Assembly (NCBI RefSeq): GCF_024496085.1
Contig: NZ_CP101751.1
Location: 2,294,001-2,358,000, forward strand
Direction: 5' to 3'
Length of the DNA: 64,000 nt
From: Flavobacterium cerinum
Lineage (GTDB): Bacteria; Bacteroidota; Bacteroidia; Flavobacteriales; Flavobacteriaceae
The notes under the pieces are model-generated. The model saw nothing but the letters and a program-made list of their open reading frames with translations. It was not told the DNA's origin and did not search any database. Positions 53,599 through 63,567 of the stretch are shown here, piece after piece. Position numbers and translations under genes: made by a program. Positions within the stretch are counted from its first letter, which is position 1. The number at the start of each line of letters is the position of its first letter.

Positions 53599-53799
53599 AT
53601 AATATAAGGACTGATTTTTTAGTAGCTAAGATTGTTTTTACAAATATATATTTTAATCGGTAAAAATAAACTTACAATACAGAAAGATGAATATAATTGA
53701 TCATAGAATTATCAGATCTTGTATTTGAAAAAGAAAGACTTCCGATTATAGTGACGTTATTTGATAATCGGAGGTGTTCTGAAAAGAATTGTCAAAATA

Positions 53800-54873
53800 T
53801 TATTTTTTCAACGTTTTTAAAGCCAATGTTGTAATATCCCGGGTTACCTGAGTCGGTGACTGACAATCGCAATTACTCAGTCCTAAAACATAAATAGCTT
53901 CGCCGGGAATATAAACTCCCATTGCTTTAAAACCGAAAACACTACCGCCATGTTCGCGGGACGGAACGCCGTTAATTTGTTTTAAATGCCAACCGTATCC
54001 GTATTCAATCTCCTGTCCGTTGTTCAATTTATAGGGCTGAAACATCTTGGCTGTGTATTTAGCATTCAGTAAACTATTTTGATTCAGTCCGTTTTGCCAT
54101 TTCTGAAGATCATCTACAGTCGACATCAGCGCACCGGAAGCAAAAGGAATACTAAAACTAATGCTCGTTTTGTTTACATAACCGGAGCTTTTTTTGTGGT
54201 AACCGTAAGCACGCATCGGGATCACTTTTCGGTCACTGGCATAATAGGAATGCGTCATTCCCAATCGGTCAAAAATATGCTGTCGGATAAATTCCTCATA
54301 AGTTATTCCGGATGTAAGCTCAATCAGATAACCCAATAAAACATAACCGGAGTTGTTGTATTCAAATTTTTCTCCGGGTTTAAAGTCAACGGTTTCATTT
54401 TTAAAAAAATCAACCACCATTTTTGGCGTCATTTCTTTTTGGGCTATTTCCGATAACGATTTCATTTTGGTAAAATCTTTTATTCCGGAAGTATGCGTGA
54501 GTAAATGATGAATTGTGATAGCATTCCCGTTCGGATAATCCGGGATATATTTGGATATCGGATCATTAGCGTTTAGCTTTCCCTGTTGTTCAAGCATGAG
54601 GATGGCGACAGCAGTAAATTGTTTGGTCATCGAACCGATTTGAAAAACATTATCGGAAGTCATTGGAACATTTAATTCCAGATTGGCTTTGCCAAATGCT
54701 TTTTTGTAAATCGGCTTGCCTTTTTGAGCGATATAAAAGACACCGCCGGGACCGTTTTCGTCTTTAAATTCGGTTTTAATGATACTGTCAACTTTCTTTT
54801 CTAATTCCTGTGAAAATAAGGACAGCGAAAAAAATACGCATAAGAATGCGATTGCGGTTTTTTGAAACGCCAT
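53800..54873 (-). CDS. Serine hydrolase of the beta-lactamase/PBP4-like family (secreted)
   Basis: 357 residues with a signal peptide ending at LFSQ. S81-M-T-K84 and Y172-N-N174 are the active-site motifs; HGGSVFGFKAMG stands where class A enzymes carry KTG. It is a family member of esterase/peptidase type rather than a resistance enzyme. Second of three such genes in the window. Confidence 0.88.
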   Translation of the reverse strand: MAFQKTAIAFLCVFFSLSLFSQELEKKVDSIIKTEFKDENGPGGVFYIAQKGKPIYKKAFGKANLELNVPMTSDNVFQIGSMTKQFTAVAILMLEQQGKLNANDPISKYIPDYPNGNAITIHHLLTHTSGIKDFTKMKSLSEIAQKEMTPKMVVDFFKNETVDFKPGEKFEYNNSGYVLLGYLIELTSGITYEEFIRQHIFDRLGMTHSYYASDRKVIPMRAYGYHKKSSGYVNKTSISFSIPFASGALMSTVDDLQKWQNGLNQNSLLNAKYTAKMFQPYKLNNGQEIEYGYGWHLKQINGVPSREHGGSVFGFKAMGVYIPGEAIYVLGLSNCDCQSPTQVTRDITTLALKTLKK

Positions 54874-54979
54874 AATTTTTACTTGTTTTTGATTGATGAT
54901 GATGATTGGATGCTCAAAAGAGAATCGATTGCAAAGTACTAAAAAAAGCGATGTCCGAATGGGATTTATCGGAGGTTAT

Positions 54980-55014
54980 TTGGAAGAAAAATTCTTTTAA
55001 AAGTAGTATGTTTG
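54980..55014 (+). promoter_or_regulatory. Possible promoter of the beta-barrel gene at 55034
   Basis: TATGTTTG at 55007-55014 is a full -7 match 20 bases before ATG 55034. The TTG at 54980-54982 gives a 24-base spacer, slightly long. Confidence 0.45.
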
Positions 55015-55033
55015 CGGCCTAAAAAACAAACAG

Positions 55034-55597
55034 ATGCAAAAACTTTATTTCTTCTTTTTTACTTTTTTACTTTCCGTAATTGTATATGCCCAGCCTAGTA
55101 AAGGTGAATTTATCAATGTTTCTATGGGTTTTGGTTTAACATCTCCTTATAATGAAACAGATACGGATATGAACAGTAACGGATTTTATGCGCAGGGAGA
55201 ATATATCTGGAGTCCGCGTAGTTGGTTTGGCGTCCGACCTTATGTAGGTGTTGTTATCACTTCAGGAGAAGCAAAAGTCAAACGAGCCGGAGCACCGGAT
55301 TATAAAATCCAAACAAATGCGGCTTTATTGGGCGCTAAAGTTCGCCTTGCAGCACCGATTCCTTACGTAGCACCTTTTATCGAAACCGGTTTCGGTGTAT
55401 CGATCGGTTCTTTTGAAACGTTTACAGAAGAGGAAAACCTGAAAAAATCCGGAATCATTACACATATTCCGCTTACATTAGGTTTAGCTATAGGTCGCAA
55501 GCATAATTATGAAGTTAAATTGATTTATTATTATCAGGAACAAGTACGACAGGTTACCGGAGCAGCCGCTTTAGGTTTTTCGTTTCCGATTGATTAA
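55034..55597 (+). CDS. Outer-membrane beta-barrel-like protein
   Basis: 187 residues with a signal peptide ending at VYAQ. Strand pattern (FINVSMGFGLTSPY, GFYAQGEYIWSPRSWFGVRPYVGVVITSG, ALLGAKVRLAAPIPYVAPFIETGFGVSIG, HNYEVKLIYYYQE, AALGFSFPID) is that of a small outer-membrane barrel. Function unknown. Confidence 0.75.
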   Translation: MQKLYFFFFTFLLSVIVYAQPSKGEFINVSMGFGLTSPYNETDTDMNSNGFYAQGEYIWSPRSWFGVRPYVGVVITSGEAKVKRAGAPDYKIQTNAALLGAKVRLAAPIPYVAPFIETGFGVSIGSFETFTEEENLKKSGIITHIPLTLGLAIGRKHNYEVKLIYYYQEQVRQVTGAAALGFSFPID

Positions 55598-55647
55598 TAA
55601 GATTGCGAAGTAAATTTATACAGATAGATTTTGTTTAAGACATACTT

Positions 55648-55833
55648 ATGGGAGCTATTGAAAGGCTATTGATTTTAATATTTATAGTAGCGTTAGGTTT
55701 TACGCTTTGCATTGCCTTTGTTTTTAGAAAAATGATAAAGAAAAAGCTAATACTTTCAATACCGGTTTTGCTAATACTATTTGTGATTATTTATTTACTG
55801 ATAGCTCGTAATTTAGATATTATATTGGGTTAG
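55648..55833 (+). CDS. Small two-helix membrane protein
   Basis: 61 residues with two hydrophobic segments separated by a RKMIKKK loop and a short polar C-terminus. Codon use is ordinary. No family recognised; possibly co-transcribed with the following gene. Confidence 0.5.
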   Translation: MGAIERLLILIFIVALGFTLCIAFVFRKMIKKKLILSIPVLLILFVIIYLLIARNLDIILG

Positions 55834-55896
55834 GTTTAATGCACCAGAACTATCTTCTGAATTAAAACAAATGAAAAATACTTATTAGATTAAAGC

Positions 55897-56379
55897 ATGA
55901 CAGCAAATCAAATAATACAAGAGTTAAAGGAAAACAACACGATAAGTCGCGAGACTATTTTAGAAATAGAAAAGCATGCGCTTGTCGGACAGGAATTAGT
56001 ACGATATTTTAAAGAAAATAAAAATAGGGAATGGGCACTTCAACTGCTTAGAAGAGCCGTAGAAATCAGAAACGAACCGTATCCCAAAGGTTATGATATC
56101 GGTACCGGAACGCTAATGCTAGCCGGTTATATTGTAGGACTTCATCAGCAGATCGAAGATTGCCTGGAAATCTGGAAGGCCAAAACGGTTGATTTTGATA
56201 CTTTTTGCGGGTTTGACATTCAATTGGTTGTGTTTGGAGGTGTAGCTAATACAATTGCTTATCTAAAGCAACAAAACGCAGAAGATGCAGTAAAATATAT
56301 AACGGAATGCGACGAATCAGGCGATTTTGATACATTGGATCAGTATTTTAATCCGGATGGAATGCCGTATTATATATAA
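55897..56379 (+). CDS. Small soluble protein of unknown function
   Basis: 160 residues, no signal or membrane segment. Helix-rich: LKENNTISRETILEIEKHALVGQELVRYFKENKNREWALQLLRRAVEIRNEP, then a Gly-rich turn (YPKGYDIGTGTLMLAGYIVGLHQQIEDCLEIWKAKTVDFDTFCGFDIQLVVFGG) and an acidic tail (CDESGDFDTLDQYFNPDG). Compact acidic proteins of this type often sit near toxin loci as immunity proteins, but no toxin is next to it, so it is only an orphan candidate. Confidence 0.6.
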   Translation: MTANQIIQELKENNTISRETILEIEKHALVGQELVRYFKENKNREWALQLLRRAVEIRNEPYPKGYDIGTGTLMLAGYIVGLHQQIEDCLEIWKAKTVDFDTFCGFDIQLVVFGGVANTIAYLKQQNAEDAVKYITECDESGDFDTLDQYFNPDGMPYYI

Positions 56380-56522
56380 GTACAATTTTGCTCTTTTTTT
56401 GCGATTGATTCAAGGTGCAATTACCTGTTTTTTCTTGACGAAAAGACGATACATAAAAAGCAACGGTATCAAATAATAGAATGATATTTGATCTTTCAAA
56501 AGGGGAGCAATCCATGAATTAC

Positions 56523-57827
56523 TTATGTCTTTATAATCGGAAATTCTTTCATTTCTTCTTCGGTATGTTTGACAATATTGGCAATAACGGAGTCTAATTC
56601 TTCAGCAGAATGGGTCAGATAACTTAAAAACTGATCCAGTTCTGTTTCATCGATGCCTTCAGAGCGCAATAGATTCGTGATACCTAAAATTCGGGATAGC
56701 GGACCACGAATAACATGCGATTGTAAATAAGCAATCTCTCGCATCTTTTCGTTTTTTTTCTCGATTGCCGTTATATATTCAGACTCGGCCGTAATATCCC
56801 GCACAATGGCCAAACGTACCCAAGAACCGTTAAGCCGTATATTACTCGCGTTAATATCAACCAAAATATGCTGTCCGTTTTTATTAAAATGAATATCCTT
56901 TTGATGTACATAATCCTTGCGAATCTTATTCCGAAACGTATCTTCGGCACATTGTACCAGATAATTGACTTTCATTCCAAAAAACTCTTTCCGGGTATAG
57001 CCGTAACATTTTATAGCACTCTTATTAACGTGAAGCAAACGCAAACTAACAGGATCGTAAATAAGCATCGGTAGCGGATTAAAAAAGAACAGACTCTTAT
57101 AGTGTGTTAGCGATTCTTGTAATAAGGTCTCTTTGGCGATTTTTTCCTGAATTTCCTGATGAAGTTTTGAATACAGACTTTCCGATTTCAGAATGGTTTT
57201 CTCAAAACCTGATATAATATATAAAATGACAAATACCATAACCAGATTTGAGAATACAAAATTGAAGGTGTAGAGCATCCATCGATCCGGAACATCATAA
57301 TTTAGTAAATCAAGATCGTGTAAGTGAAATCCTTTGATCAAGGCAATATTAAACGTAACACAGATAAACGCATTTACTGCGACAGAAAGATAGGCTACTT
57401 TTTTGTTAAACAGAAGGGTAACAAATACACTGAGTAGCAGTAGGAAAATCGTTCCGAACATTAGAGAGTGTAAGGTTACAATTTTTAGAACGGAAAATAA
57501 TACCATTATGGTAACACCAAAAAATTTTTTATAACGAATCGGTATTTTGGTATGTAACAGTACGATAGTGATCGATGTAAATGCCACGAAATCAATAATG
57601 GCAGTCAGGTAATTATTGTGATAGCATTCTATCAATATGGAAGCAATGAGTGATAAGGCTCCGGTTGGTAATGCAAATTTTATGATCTCCGTAAAAAAAC
57701 GGTCTTTCCAGATTTGGTTTCGGTCTTGATCTTTTTTTTCCGAACGTGTTCGGTTGTGTATAAAGACGACGTATCTTCTCCACAGATTTTTTAGATGATC
57801 AGTTGATGGGTAGCGGGCTTTTTTCAT
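56523..57827 (-). CDS. PAS sensor protein with H-box but no ATPase domain
   Basis: 434 residues: about six hydrophobic helices (50-205), a coiled linker, one PAS domain (about 240-350, PLPMLIYDPVSLRLLHVNKSAIKCYGYTRKEFFGMKV), and a HisKA-like dimerisation region with H371 in AYLQSHVIRGPLSRILGI. The protein ends about 60 residues later, where the HATPase domain should start, so it cannot autophosphorylate alone. It may be a signalling partner of another kinase or phosphotransfer protein. The final residues do not look like a frameshifted remnant; no ATPase motif was seen in the following bases. Confidence 0.85.
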   Translation of the reverse strand: MKKARYPSTDHLKNLWRRYVVFIHNRTRSEKKDQDRNQIWKDRFFTEIIKFALPTGALSLIASILIECYHNNYLTAIIDFVAFTSITIVLLHTKIPIRYKKFFGVTIMVLFSVLKIVTLHSLMFGTIFLLLLSVFVTLLFNKKVAYLSVAVNAFICVTFNIALIKGFHLHDLDLLNYDVPDRWMLYTFNFVFSNLVMVFVILYIISGFEKTILKSESLYSKLHQEIQEKIAKETLLQESLTHYKSLFFFNPLPMLIYDPVSLRLLHVNKSAIKCYGYTRKEFFGMKVNYLVQCAEDTFRNKIRKDYVHQKDIHFNKNGQHILVDINASNIRLNGSWVRLAIVRDITAESEYITAIEKKNEKMREIAYLQSHVIRGPLSRILGITNLLRSEGIDETELDQFLSYLTHSAEELDSVIANIVKHTEEEMKEFPIIKT

Positions 57828-58109
57828 AGATGATTGGGGTCATACTTCAATTTTACGAATAAATTCTGTATTTGTTGCGATAAAAAAGCCTTGTTTTTTG
57901 AGGATTTTAAAATAGTGATGTAGAATACTGATGGTGACTAATACTGTTTACAGGTATTTGTTTTTTATACATAAGATTTTTATTACAGATGTAAAATTGA
58001 AAAAGAGAGAACAGTTAGTAAACCGGAATTCAAAGCAAAATACGATTGACAGCATAGTGCAACTGTTTTTTTTCGTATTTTGTATAGTAAATCAATAAAA
58101 ATATTCGGT

Positions 58110-58763
58110 ATGAAAGTGGTTATAATAGGTGCTACAGGCGCAACGGGAAAAGAATTGCTTGAGTTGCTTATCGCAAATCCGGAAGTAACTGAAATTATCG
58201 CATTGGTTCGAAAACCGCTCACAGTAAAAGAAACGAAACTCCAAGAAGTAGTAGTCGATTTTGACAGGATTGCGGATTGGGATTATGACCTTTCCGCTGA
58301 TGTCGCTTTTTCCTGTATGGGCACAACATTAAAAGCGGCCGGAAGTAAAGAAGCGCAGTATAAAGTGGACTATACTTACCAATATGAATTTGCCCGAATA
58401 GCAAAAGCAAAACAGATTCCCGCTTTTATCCTGATATCAGCAACATCGGCTAATCCGTATGCTACGATATTCTATTCTAGGATAAAAGGAGAATTAGAAC
58501 AAGCGGTTGAAAAATTAAATTTTGAAAATTACATTGTTTTTCGTCCGGGACCACTTATCCGCTCTAATTCAGATAGAGGAGGAGAAAAAATCAGCATTTC
58601 GATTATCTCATTTTTAAATAAACTCGGATTCTTACGGAAAATGGCTCCGTTACCGGTAAAAGAACTGGCTAAACTGATGATCCGATACGCTAAAAATCCA
58701 CCTCCCGGACATACTATATTGGAATCAGAAATTATACTAGATGAAATAAAGAAAGCGGATTAA
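58110..58763 (+). CDS. NAD(P)-binding oxidoreductase (NmrA/HIM1-like)
   Basis: 217 residues from ATG 58110 (MKVVIIGATGATGKELLE). The G-x-x-G-x-x-G nucleotide-binding loop at the N-terminus is followed by ISATSANP and FYSRIKGELEQAVE (SDR-like Ser and YxxxK variants), and FRPGPLI. It resembles small atypical SDRs such as the human HTATIP2-like group. Substrate unknown. Upstream frame to 58080 is promoter region. Confidence 0.83.
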   Translation: MKVVIIGATGATGKELLELLIANPEVTEIIALVRKPLTVKETKLQEVVVDFDRIADWDYDLSADVAFSCMGTTLKAAGSKEAQYKVDYTYQYEFARIAKAKQIPAFILISATSANPYATIFYSRIKGELEQAVEKLNFENYIVFRPGPLIRSNSDRGGEKISISIISFLNKLGFLRKMAPLPVKELAKLMIRYAKNPPPGHTILESEIILDEIKKAD

Positions 58764-59139
58764 TTTAGCTTATCACTGTAGATGATTGAAAGATATAGCA
58801 CCGGTGTATTACGGTTATATTTTATGATCATATGAAACAGATTCGGTTTCATCCTCCTCAGAATCCGGTAGTGTTACATTTATTGCTATCGTTTCTTTTC
58901 GAAGATGATGGAATGGAAATTCTACTTAGACAGATGATTGCAATATTGGAACATAATAGGTTTAATACCATAAAAGAACTCAGTTGAATAAAAAAATCAC
59001 TATATTTATAAGTGAGACCAATTGAGTATCAGATAATTTCCTGATTTTCTAGTAAGCAAAGCTGAGTTTGTCTTTCCAATGCGTTTCAATTGTATTTTGA
59101 GATAAGTAAAATGGGTAGAATAACAAAATTAATTTTGAT
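58764..59139. other. Intergenic stretch of 376 bp
   Basis: No supported gene. A 51-codon frame at 58832-58987 (MKQIRFHPPQNPVVLHLLLS...) has some coding-like look but no promoter or ribosome site that decides it. Nothing else seen. Confidence 0.4.
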
Positions 59140-60870
59140 ATGAAAAAAATTTCCCGATACCTTCCTTTTCTTTTTTTTATACTTCTGATGAATTGCAAAA
59201 GCGATCAAAACGAAGGCGATGCACTATATTTCGGCGGAACGATCCTTACTATGGAAGATGATCAGCCGGAAGCGGAAGCGCTGGTTGTAAAAGACGGAAA
59301 AATAATCTTTGTCGGAACCAAAGAAAAAGCCGGTAAATGGATTGGAAAAAATACGAAACAAATAGATTTAAACGGTAAAACACTGCTTCCCGGTTTTATT
59401 GATGCACACGGACATATTACTTCTCGTGCCGGTATGGAACAAGCCGTTGATCTTTCGCCAGGTCCTTATGGTACGGTAAACTCGATTCCCGATTTACAAA
59501 AGACTTTAAAAGGGTATATTCAGAAAAATAAATTAGCGGCAGCAACACCTATTTTAGGAAACGGATATGATGATGCAATTATGACAGAACACCGTCATCC
59601 GACACGGGAAGAATTGGATGCCATTAGTACGACAAACCCGATAATTGTTATTCATGCATCCGGTCATGCGAGTGTGGTTAACACGGCTATGCTGAAATTA
59701 CTGAATATTCCGGAAGATATAAAAGATCCCGAAGGAGGTCATTATGGGAGAGATTCTAAAACCCATCGGTTAAATGGTAAATTAGAAGAAAACGCCAATT
59801 TTATGGCTTTGATCAAGTTTACGGAAATGATGCCGAAACCCAAACCTGCTGCAAACGGACTTTCTCAATCGTTACAGGATTTTGTAAAGGCACAGGATGA
59901 ATGGTTGCGTTACGGACAAACGACGATTTGTGACGGTCGTTCAATGGGAACTAGTGTGGGTTTGTTGAAAGAAGCCGCTGAAAAGAATCTTTTAAAAGCA
60001 GATGTAGTTTACTTTCCCGATTTTGAAGCCAACAAAAAGGAATGGAAATCCTTTTTACCGCATTATATGAAATATGAAAAGCGATTGAAATTCGGCGGAT
60101 TTAAATTTTCGGATGACGGTTCGCCACAGGGAAAAACAGCCTGGTTGACGGAACCGTATCTAATTCCTCCGGAAGGCCAGACACCCGATTATAAAGGCTT
60201 TCCTATATTTACAGATGAAACGTTGTATACCGATCTGAAAACCATTTTTACCGATAATATTACAGCTCAACTTCATGTCAATGGTGATGCTGCAATTGAT
60301 CAGGCAATCCGGGTTATTGGAAAGTTAAAAGACGAAGGAATTTATAAACCGGAAATACGGGCTACCTTAATTCACGTTCAGAACAGCCGACCTGATCATA
60401 TTGCTAAAATAAAGGAAATAGGTGTTATCCCGTCTTATTTCTCATCTCATGTGTATTTATGGGGCGACTGGCATTATCAAAGCGTATTCGGACCGAAACG
60501 CGCCGCCTATATAAGTCCGGCACAATCGGCAAAAAAGGCCGGTATTTTGTTTACGATTCACCACGATTCACCGGTTACGCCACCTGACTTGCTAACGGGT
60601 GTTTATTCCGCGGTTAACCGAACTACACGTTCGGGGATGATTTTAGGACCTAATGAGCGGATTAGTGTTTTGGATGCCTTGAAAGCAATTACGATTAATG
60701 CGGCGTATCAATATCAGGAAGAAAACCGAAAAGGTTCTTTAAAGGAAGGAAAGCTAGCCGATCTGGTAATTTTAGACCAAAATCCATTGCGTATTGACCC
60801 CAAAAAACTGAGAGATATTCAAGTAATGGAAACGATTAAGGAAGGAAAAACGGTATTTAAAAAAGAGTAA
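59140..60870 (+). CDS. Amidohydrolase family protein (YtcJ-like)
   Basis: 576 residues, probably a lipoprotein (Cys20 within LLMNC, -1 Asn is unusual). Amidohydro_3-type TIM barrel: DAHGHITS (metal HxH), LHVNGDA, LIHVQNS, HHDSPVTPPD (metal Asp region), and the flanking beta-sandwich ends (ALYFGGTILTMED ... KLADLVILDQNPL). It hydrolyses amide or related bonds, with substrate unknown. Acts outside the cytoplasm if the signal is real. Confidence 0.88.
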   Translation: MKKISRYLPFLFFILLMNCKSDQNEGDALYFGGTILTMEDDQPEAEALVVKDGKIIFVGTKEKAGKWIGKNTKQIDLNGKTLLPGFIDAHGHITSRAGMEQAVDLSPGPYGTVNSIPDLQKTLKGYIQKNKLAAATPILGNGYDDAIMTEHRHPTREELDAISTTNPIIVIHASGHASVVNTAMLKLLNIPEDIKDPEGGHYGRDSKTHRLNGKLEENANFMALIKFTEMMPKPKPAANGLSQSLQDFVKAQDEWLRYGQTTICDGRSMGTSVGLLKEAAEKNLLKADVVYFPDFEANKKEWKSFLPHYMKYEKRLKFGGFKFSDDGSPQGKTAWLTEPYLIPPEGQTPDYKGFPIFTDETLYTDLKTIFTDNITAQLHVNGDAAIDQAIRVIGKLKDEGIYKPEIRATLIHVQNSRPDHIAKIKEIGVIPSYFSSHVYLWGDWHYQSVFGPKRAAYISPAQSAKKAGILFTIHHDSPVTPPDLLTGVYSAVNRTTRSGMILGPNERISVLDALKAITINAAYQYQEENRKGSLKEGKLADLVILDQNPLRIDPKKLRDIQVMETIKEGKTVFKKE

Positions 60871-60982
60871 ATTTCGATATTACGCGTTGTTTGAATTACA
60901 ATTAAAGATGCTGATCATCAGTGGTTAAATAAAAAATGCAGTTCTTTTAAAAAGCAGATTTTCTTAAATAAGAATATTGTTT

Positions 60983-61687
60983 TTAGTATCCGAACCGACC
61001 GATTTTTAACAACAAAGCAATCCAACCCCATCGTTTGGTTATATAGGCGACTTTACGTTTTTTAGTGATCGCAGTATAAATTTGTTTGGCTGCTTTTTCT
61101 GTAGGTGCAACCCAAAACTGACCTTCTCCTTTTGCCATTGCAGTATCAACAAATCCCGGACGGATATCGGTAACCAATATTCCGGACTTTAGTTTTCGGG
61201 CTTTTTGCCGTAATCCGCTCATATAATTGATTTGATAGGCTTTTGATGCATTGTAAGCCGGTGCAATTTCACTGCTTAACAGTCCGGCTAATGAACTGAT
61301 ACCAACCAGATGACCGGAATGTTGTTTCATAAAATAATGAAAAGCCCAATCGGCAATATAAGTAAAGCCGCTTACATTGGTGTTGATTGTTCTTTGTTCC
61401 GGCTCAAAATTCAAATCAGGATTAAGTTCTCCTGTTCCAGAACTGATGATCAGTAAATCAAGACCGCCTAATTTTCGGACTAATAGTTCCAGTTTTTCCT
61501 GTAAAGCAGGAATATCGGTAATATCCATCGGCATAATCTCAAAAGCATCCGGATTTTCTGACTTAACAGATTCAAGTAGTTTCTGTCTTCGCCCGGTTAT
61601 TCCAATACAATATCCCTTTTTTGCGAGTAGTAAAGCCAACTCTTTTCCGATACCGGAAGTCGCACCAATGATAACTGCTTTTTTCAT
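60983..61687 (-). CDS. Short-chain dehydrogenase/reductase
   Basis: 234 residues. GATSGIG cofactor loop at the N-terminus, NTNV strand, IS-S catalytic Ser region (LVGISSLAGLLSS), Y-N-A-S-K catalytic YxxxK, and DIRPGFVDTAM. A classical SDR with NAD(P)H. Substrate unknown. Confidence 0.9.
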   Translation of the reverse strand: MKKAVIIGATSGIGKELALLLAKKGYCIGITGRRQKLLESVKSENPDAFEIMPMDITDIPALQEKLELLVRKLGGLDLLIISSGTGELNPDLNFEPEQRTINTNVSGFTYIADWAFHYFMKQHSGHLVGISSLAGLLSSEIAPAYNASKAYQINYMSGLRQKARKLKSGILVTDIRPGFVDTAMAKGEGQFWVAPTEKAAKQIYTAITKKRKVAYITKRWGWIALLLKIGRFGY

Positions 61688-61726
61688 GCTTTAAAAATAC
61701 ATCGTTTTTTAACGATATCCGACAAT

Positions 61727-63376
61727 TTATTGTTTGATAAATTCCATATTTAAAGCCCGTTCATGGTTCAGCATAAAGCCTGTAACGGTACCGGTTTCGT
61801 TTTTTATAAAAGTTATTTTACCGTGTTTTGTAAAGAATAAATCGTCACTTTCAGGCGGGCTTGCTATATAGGATATCGTATCGTTCCATTTGTAACGCAG
61901 GATCCCGTTTTCCGTAAAAAATACTATTGTAGCGTTTAAAGCTTTATTATAAAATTGACCGGTATATTTAGTATATAAAGTCAGATCCGGCTCTTTATCC
62001 GTACGTTTATAAACACTATTTTCATCTGAAGTTATAATCTGTAATTGCATCGCTTTATCCTTAGTAAAATCACCAAAAGTTAAGCTGATATCACCAATAG
62101 TAAAATGATGTACTTCTTTTGCAGGCTGAATAAATGCGGTAACATTATCCCATAATTGTGTTAACTTAAGCAGGTCTCTTTCGTTTGTTATAGCGATTAT
62201 ATAGCCGGAACGAAGTTCATAATTACCGGTATAGCTTTCAAGTAGCGCAGGTGGAACGGTTATAACTTCTTCTATAACTTTCTTTTTTGCTTCGGTAGGC
62301 ATTTCCGTTTTCGGATAAGTATATTTTTCGCCTAATAACTGACTTACAGTTGCATCTAAAATAGTATAACGTTCAAAATCATCATCGTTTGCTAAAATTA
62401 CCACAGCTACTTTATCATCCGGAAAATAAGCGGTTATGGGATGAAAGCCGATCAGATCACCGCCATGACTGATCATCATATGGTTGTTATATTTAAAATG
62501 AAACAAACCTTTAGTATAAAGAAAGCCTTTTCCTTTAGCCGGATTTTCGGTTAACATTGTAGTCCAGAAAGCAGTACCGAAAGTACGGTGGGTTTCCATT
62601 TCGGATAACCATTTTTGCAGATCTTTAGTCGTACTATAGACACTGCCACCGCCAACAGAAAATTCATCGATGTCATTGGAATTATAAGAGTTTCCGTCAT
62701 ATTGATAGCCTATTGCTGCCTTTTTTACTTTGTTGTTCGGTTTTATAACATAACGGGTGTTTGTCATCTTTAGCGGACGGAAGATATTTTCTTCTGCAAA
62801 TGTGGTTATAGCCTGGCCGGATACTTTTTCAACAATTTGCACCAGACACCAATAACCGGAATTACTGTAGCTCCATTGGGTACCGGATTCGCTATTCAGT
62901 TCCTGCACACTGAGTAAAGCTTTAATCGCTTCTGCATTATAAGTATCGGAATTTTCACCTCTTAACATGGCCAAAGCACGATAATCTTTTAATCCTCCGG
63001 TATGATGTAATAATTGATCAATCGTTATTTTTTCAGCATATTCCGGGAATTCAGGGATATAGTGTCTTAGATTATCGGTGAATTTTAGTTTTCCCTGTTT
63101 TTCTAAAAGTACAATACAGGCTGCTGTAAATTGCTTGGAGGTTGAAGCCAGTGCGAATACGGTTTTATCACTGATCTTTTCTTCCTTTTTAAGATTCGCA
63201 TATCCGGCATGCTTATGATATAGCGTTTTTCCGTTTTTAGAGACAAGTACTGAAAAACCGGGTGTTTTTCTTCCTTTGTAATGGTGTATAATAGAATCAA
63301 TGGGTTTAAAGTAATCCTGAGCATTGACAGGAATTCCGATCATTATAATTACCCAAAACAATATAAGTTTTTTCAT
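61727..63376 (-). CDS. Serine hydrolase of the beta-lactamase family with C-terminal extension
   Basis: 549 residues with a signal peptide ending at VNAQ. S78-T-S-K81 and Y170-S-N172, with ISHGGDLIGFHP in place of KTG. After about residue 370 there is a ~180-residue beta-rich extension (LLESYTGNYELRSGYIIAITNERDLLKL...) like the lipocalin-like DUF found in related enzymes. Third member of the family in this window; it lies divergently from a TetR-type regulator. Confidence 0.88.
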   Translation of the reverse strand: MKKLILFWVIIMIGIPVNAQDYFKPIDSIIHHYKGRKTPGFSVLVSKNGKTLYHKHAGYANLKKEEKISDKTVFALASTSKQFTAACIVLLEKQGKLKFTDNLRHYIPEFPEYAEKITIDQLLHHTGGLKDYRALAMLRGENSDTYNAEAIKALLSVQELNSESGTQWSYSNSGYWCLVQIVEKVSGQAITTFAEENIFRPLKMTNTRYVIKPNNKVKKAAIGYQYDGNSYNSNDIDEFSVGGGSVYSTTKDLQKWLSEMETHRTFGTAFWTTMLTENPAKGKGFLYTKGLFHFKYNNHMMISHGGDLIGFHPITAYFPDDKVAVVILANDDDFERYTILDATVSQLLGEKYTYPKTEMPTEAKKKVIEEVITVPPALLESYTGNYELRSGYIIAITNERDLLKLTQLWDNVTAFIQPAKEVHHFTIGDISLTFGDFTKDKAMQLQIITSDENSVYKRTDKEPDLTLYTKYTGQFYNKALNATIVFFTENGILRYKWNDTISYIASPPESDDLFFTKHGKITFIKNETGTVTGFMLNHERALNMEFIKQ

Positions 63377-63531
63377 TTTGAAGACATTACGTTGTCACTA
63401 GTTAAGTGAAAACCGACAGGGCTTCCTGTTTTGAAAGCCCTAAACCGATTTAAATAGTAAACTGTTAGTTGATGATTGATGAGGTACAAAAATAGAAATA
63501 AAACACTTAATGGTGTCTTAATTTTTTTTAT

Positions 63532-63539
63532 TAGTTTTG
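63532..63539 (+). promoter_or_regulatory. Possible -7 box of the tetR gene
   Basis: TAGTTTTG matches TAnnTTTG, 28 bases before ATG 63568. No TTG at proper distance upstream. Confidence 0.35.
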
Positions 63540-63567
63540 TTCTATTGGCAACCTATTAATAATCAGT

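Noticed and set aside
58832..58987. 51-codon frame in the intergenic stretch before the amidohydrolase
   Set aside because: Coding-like in part, but no promoter, no family and no neighbour; left as unsupported.
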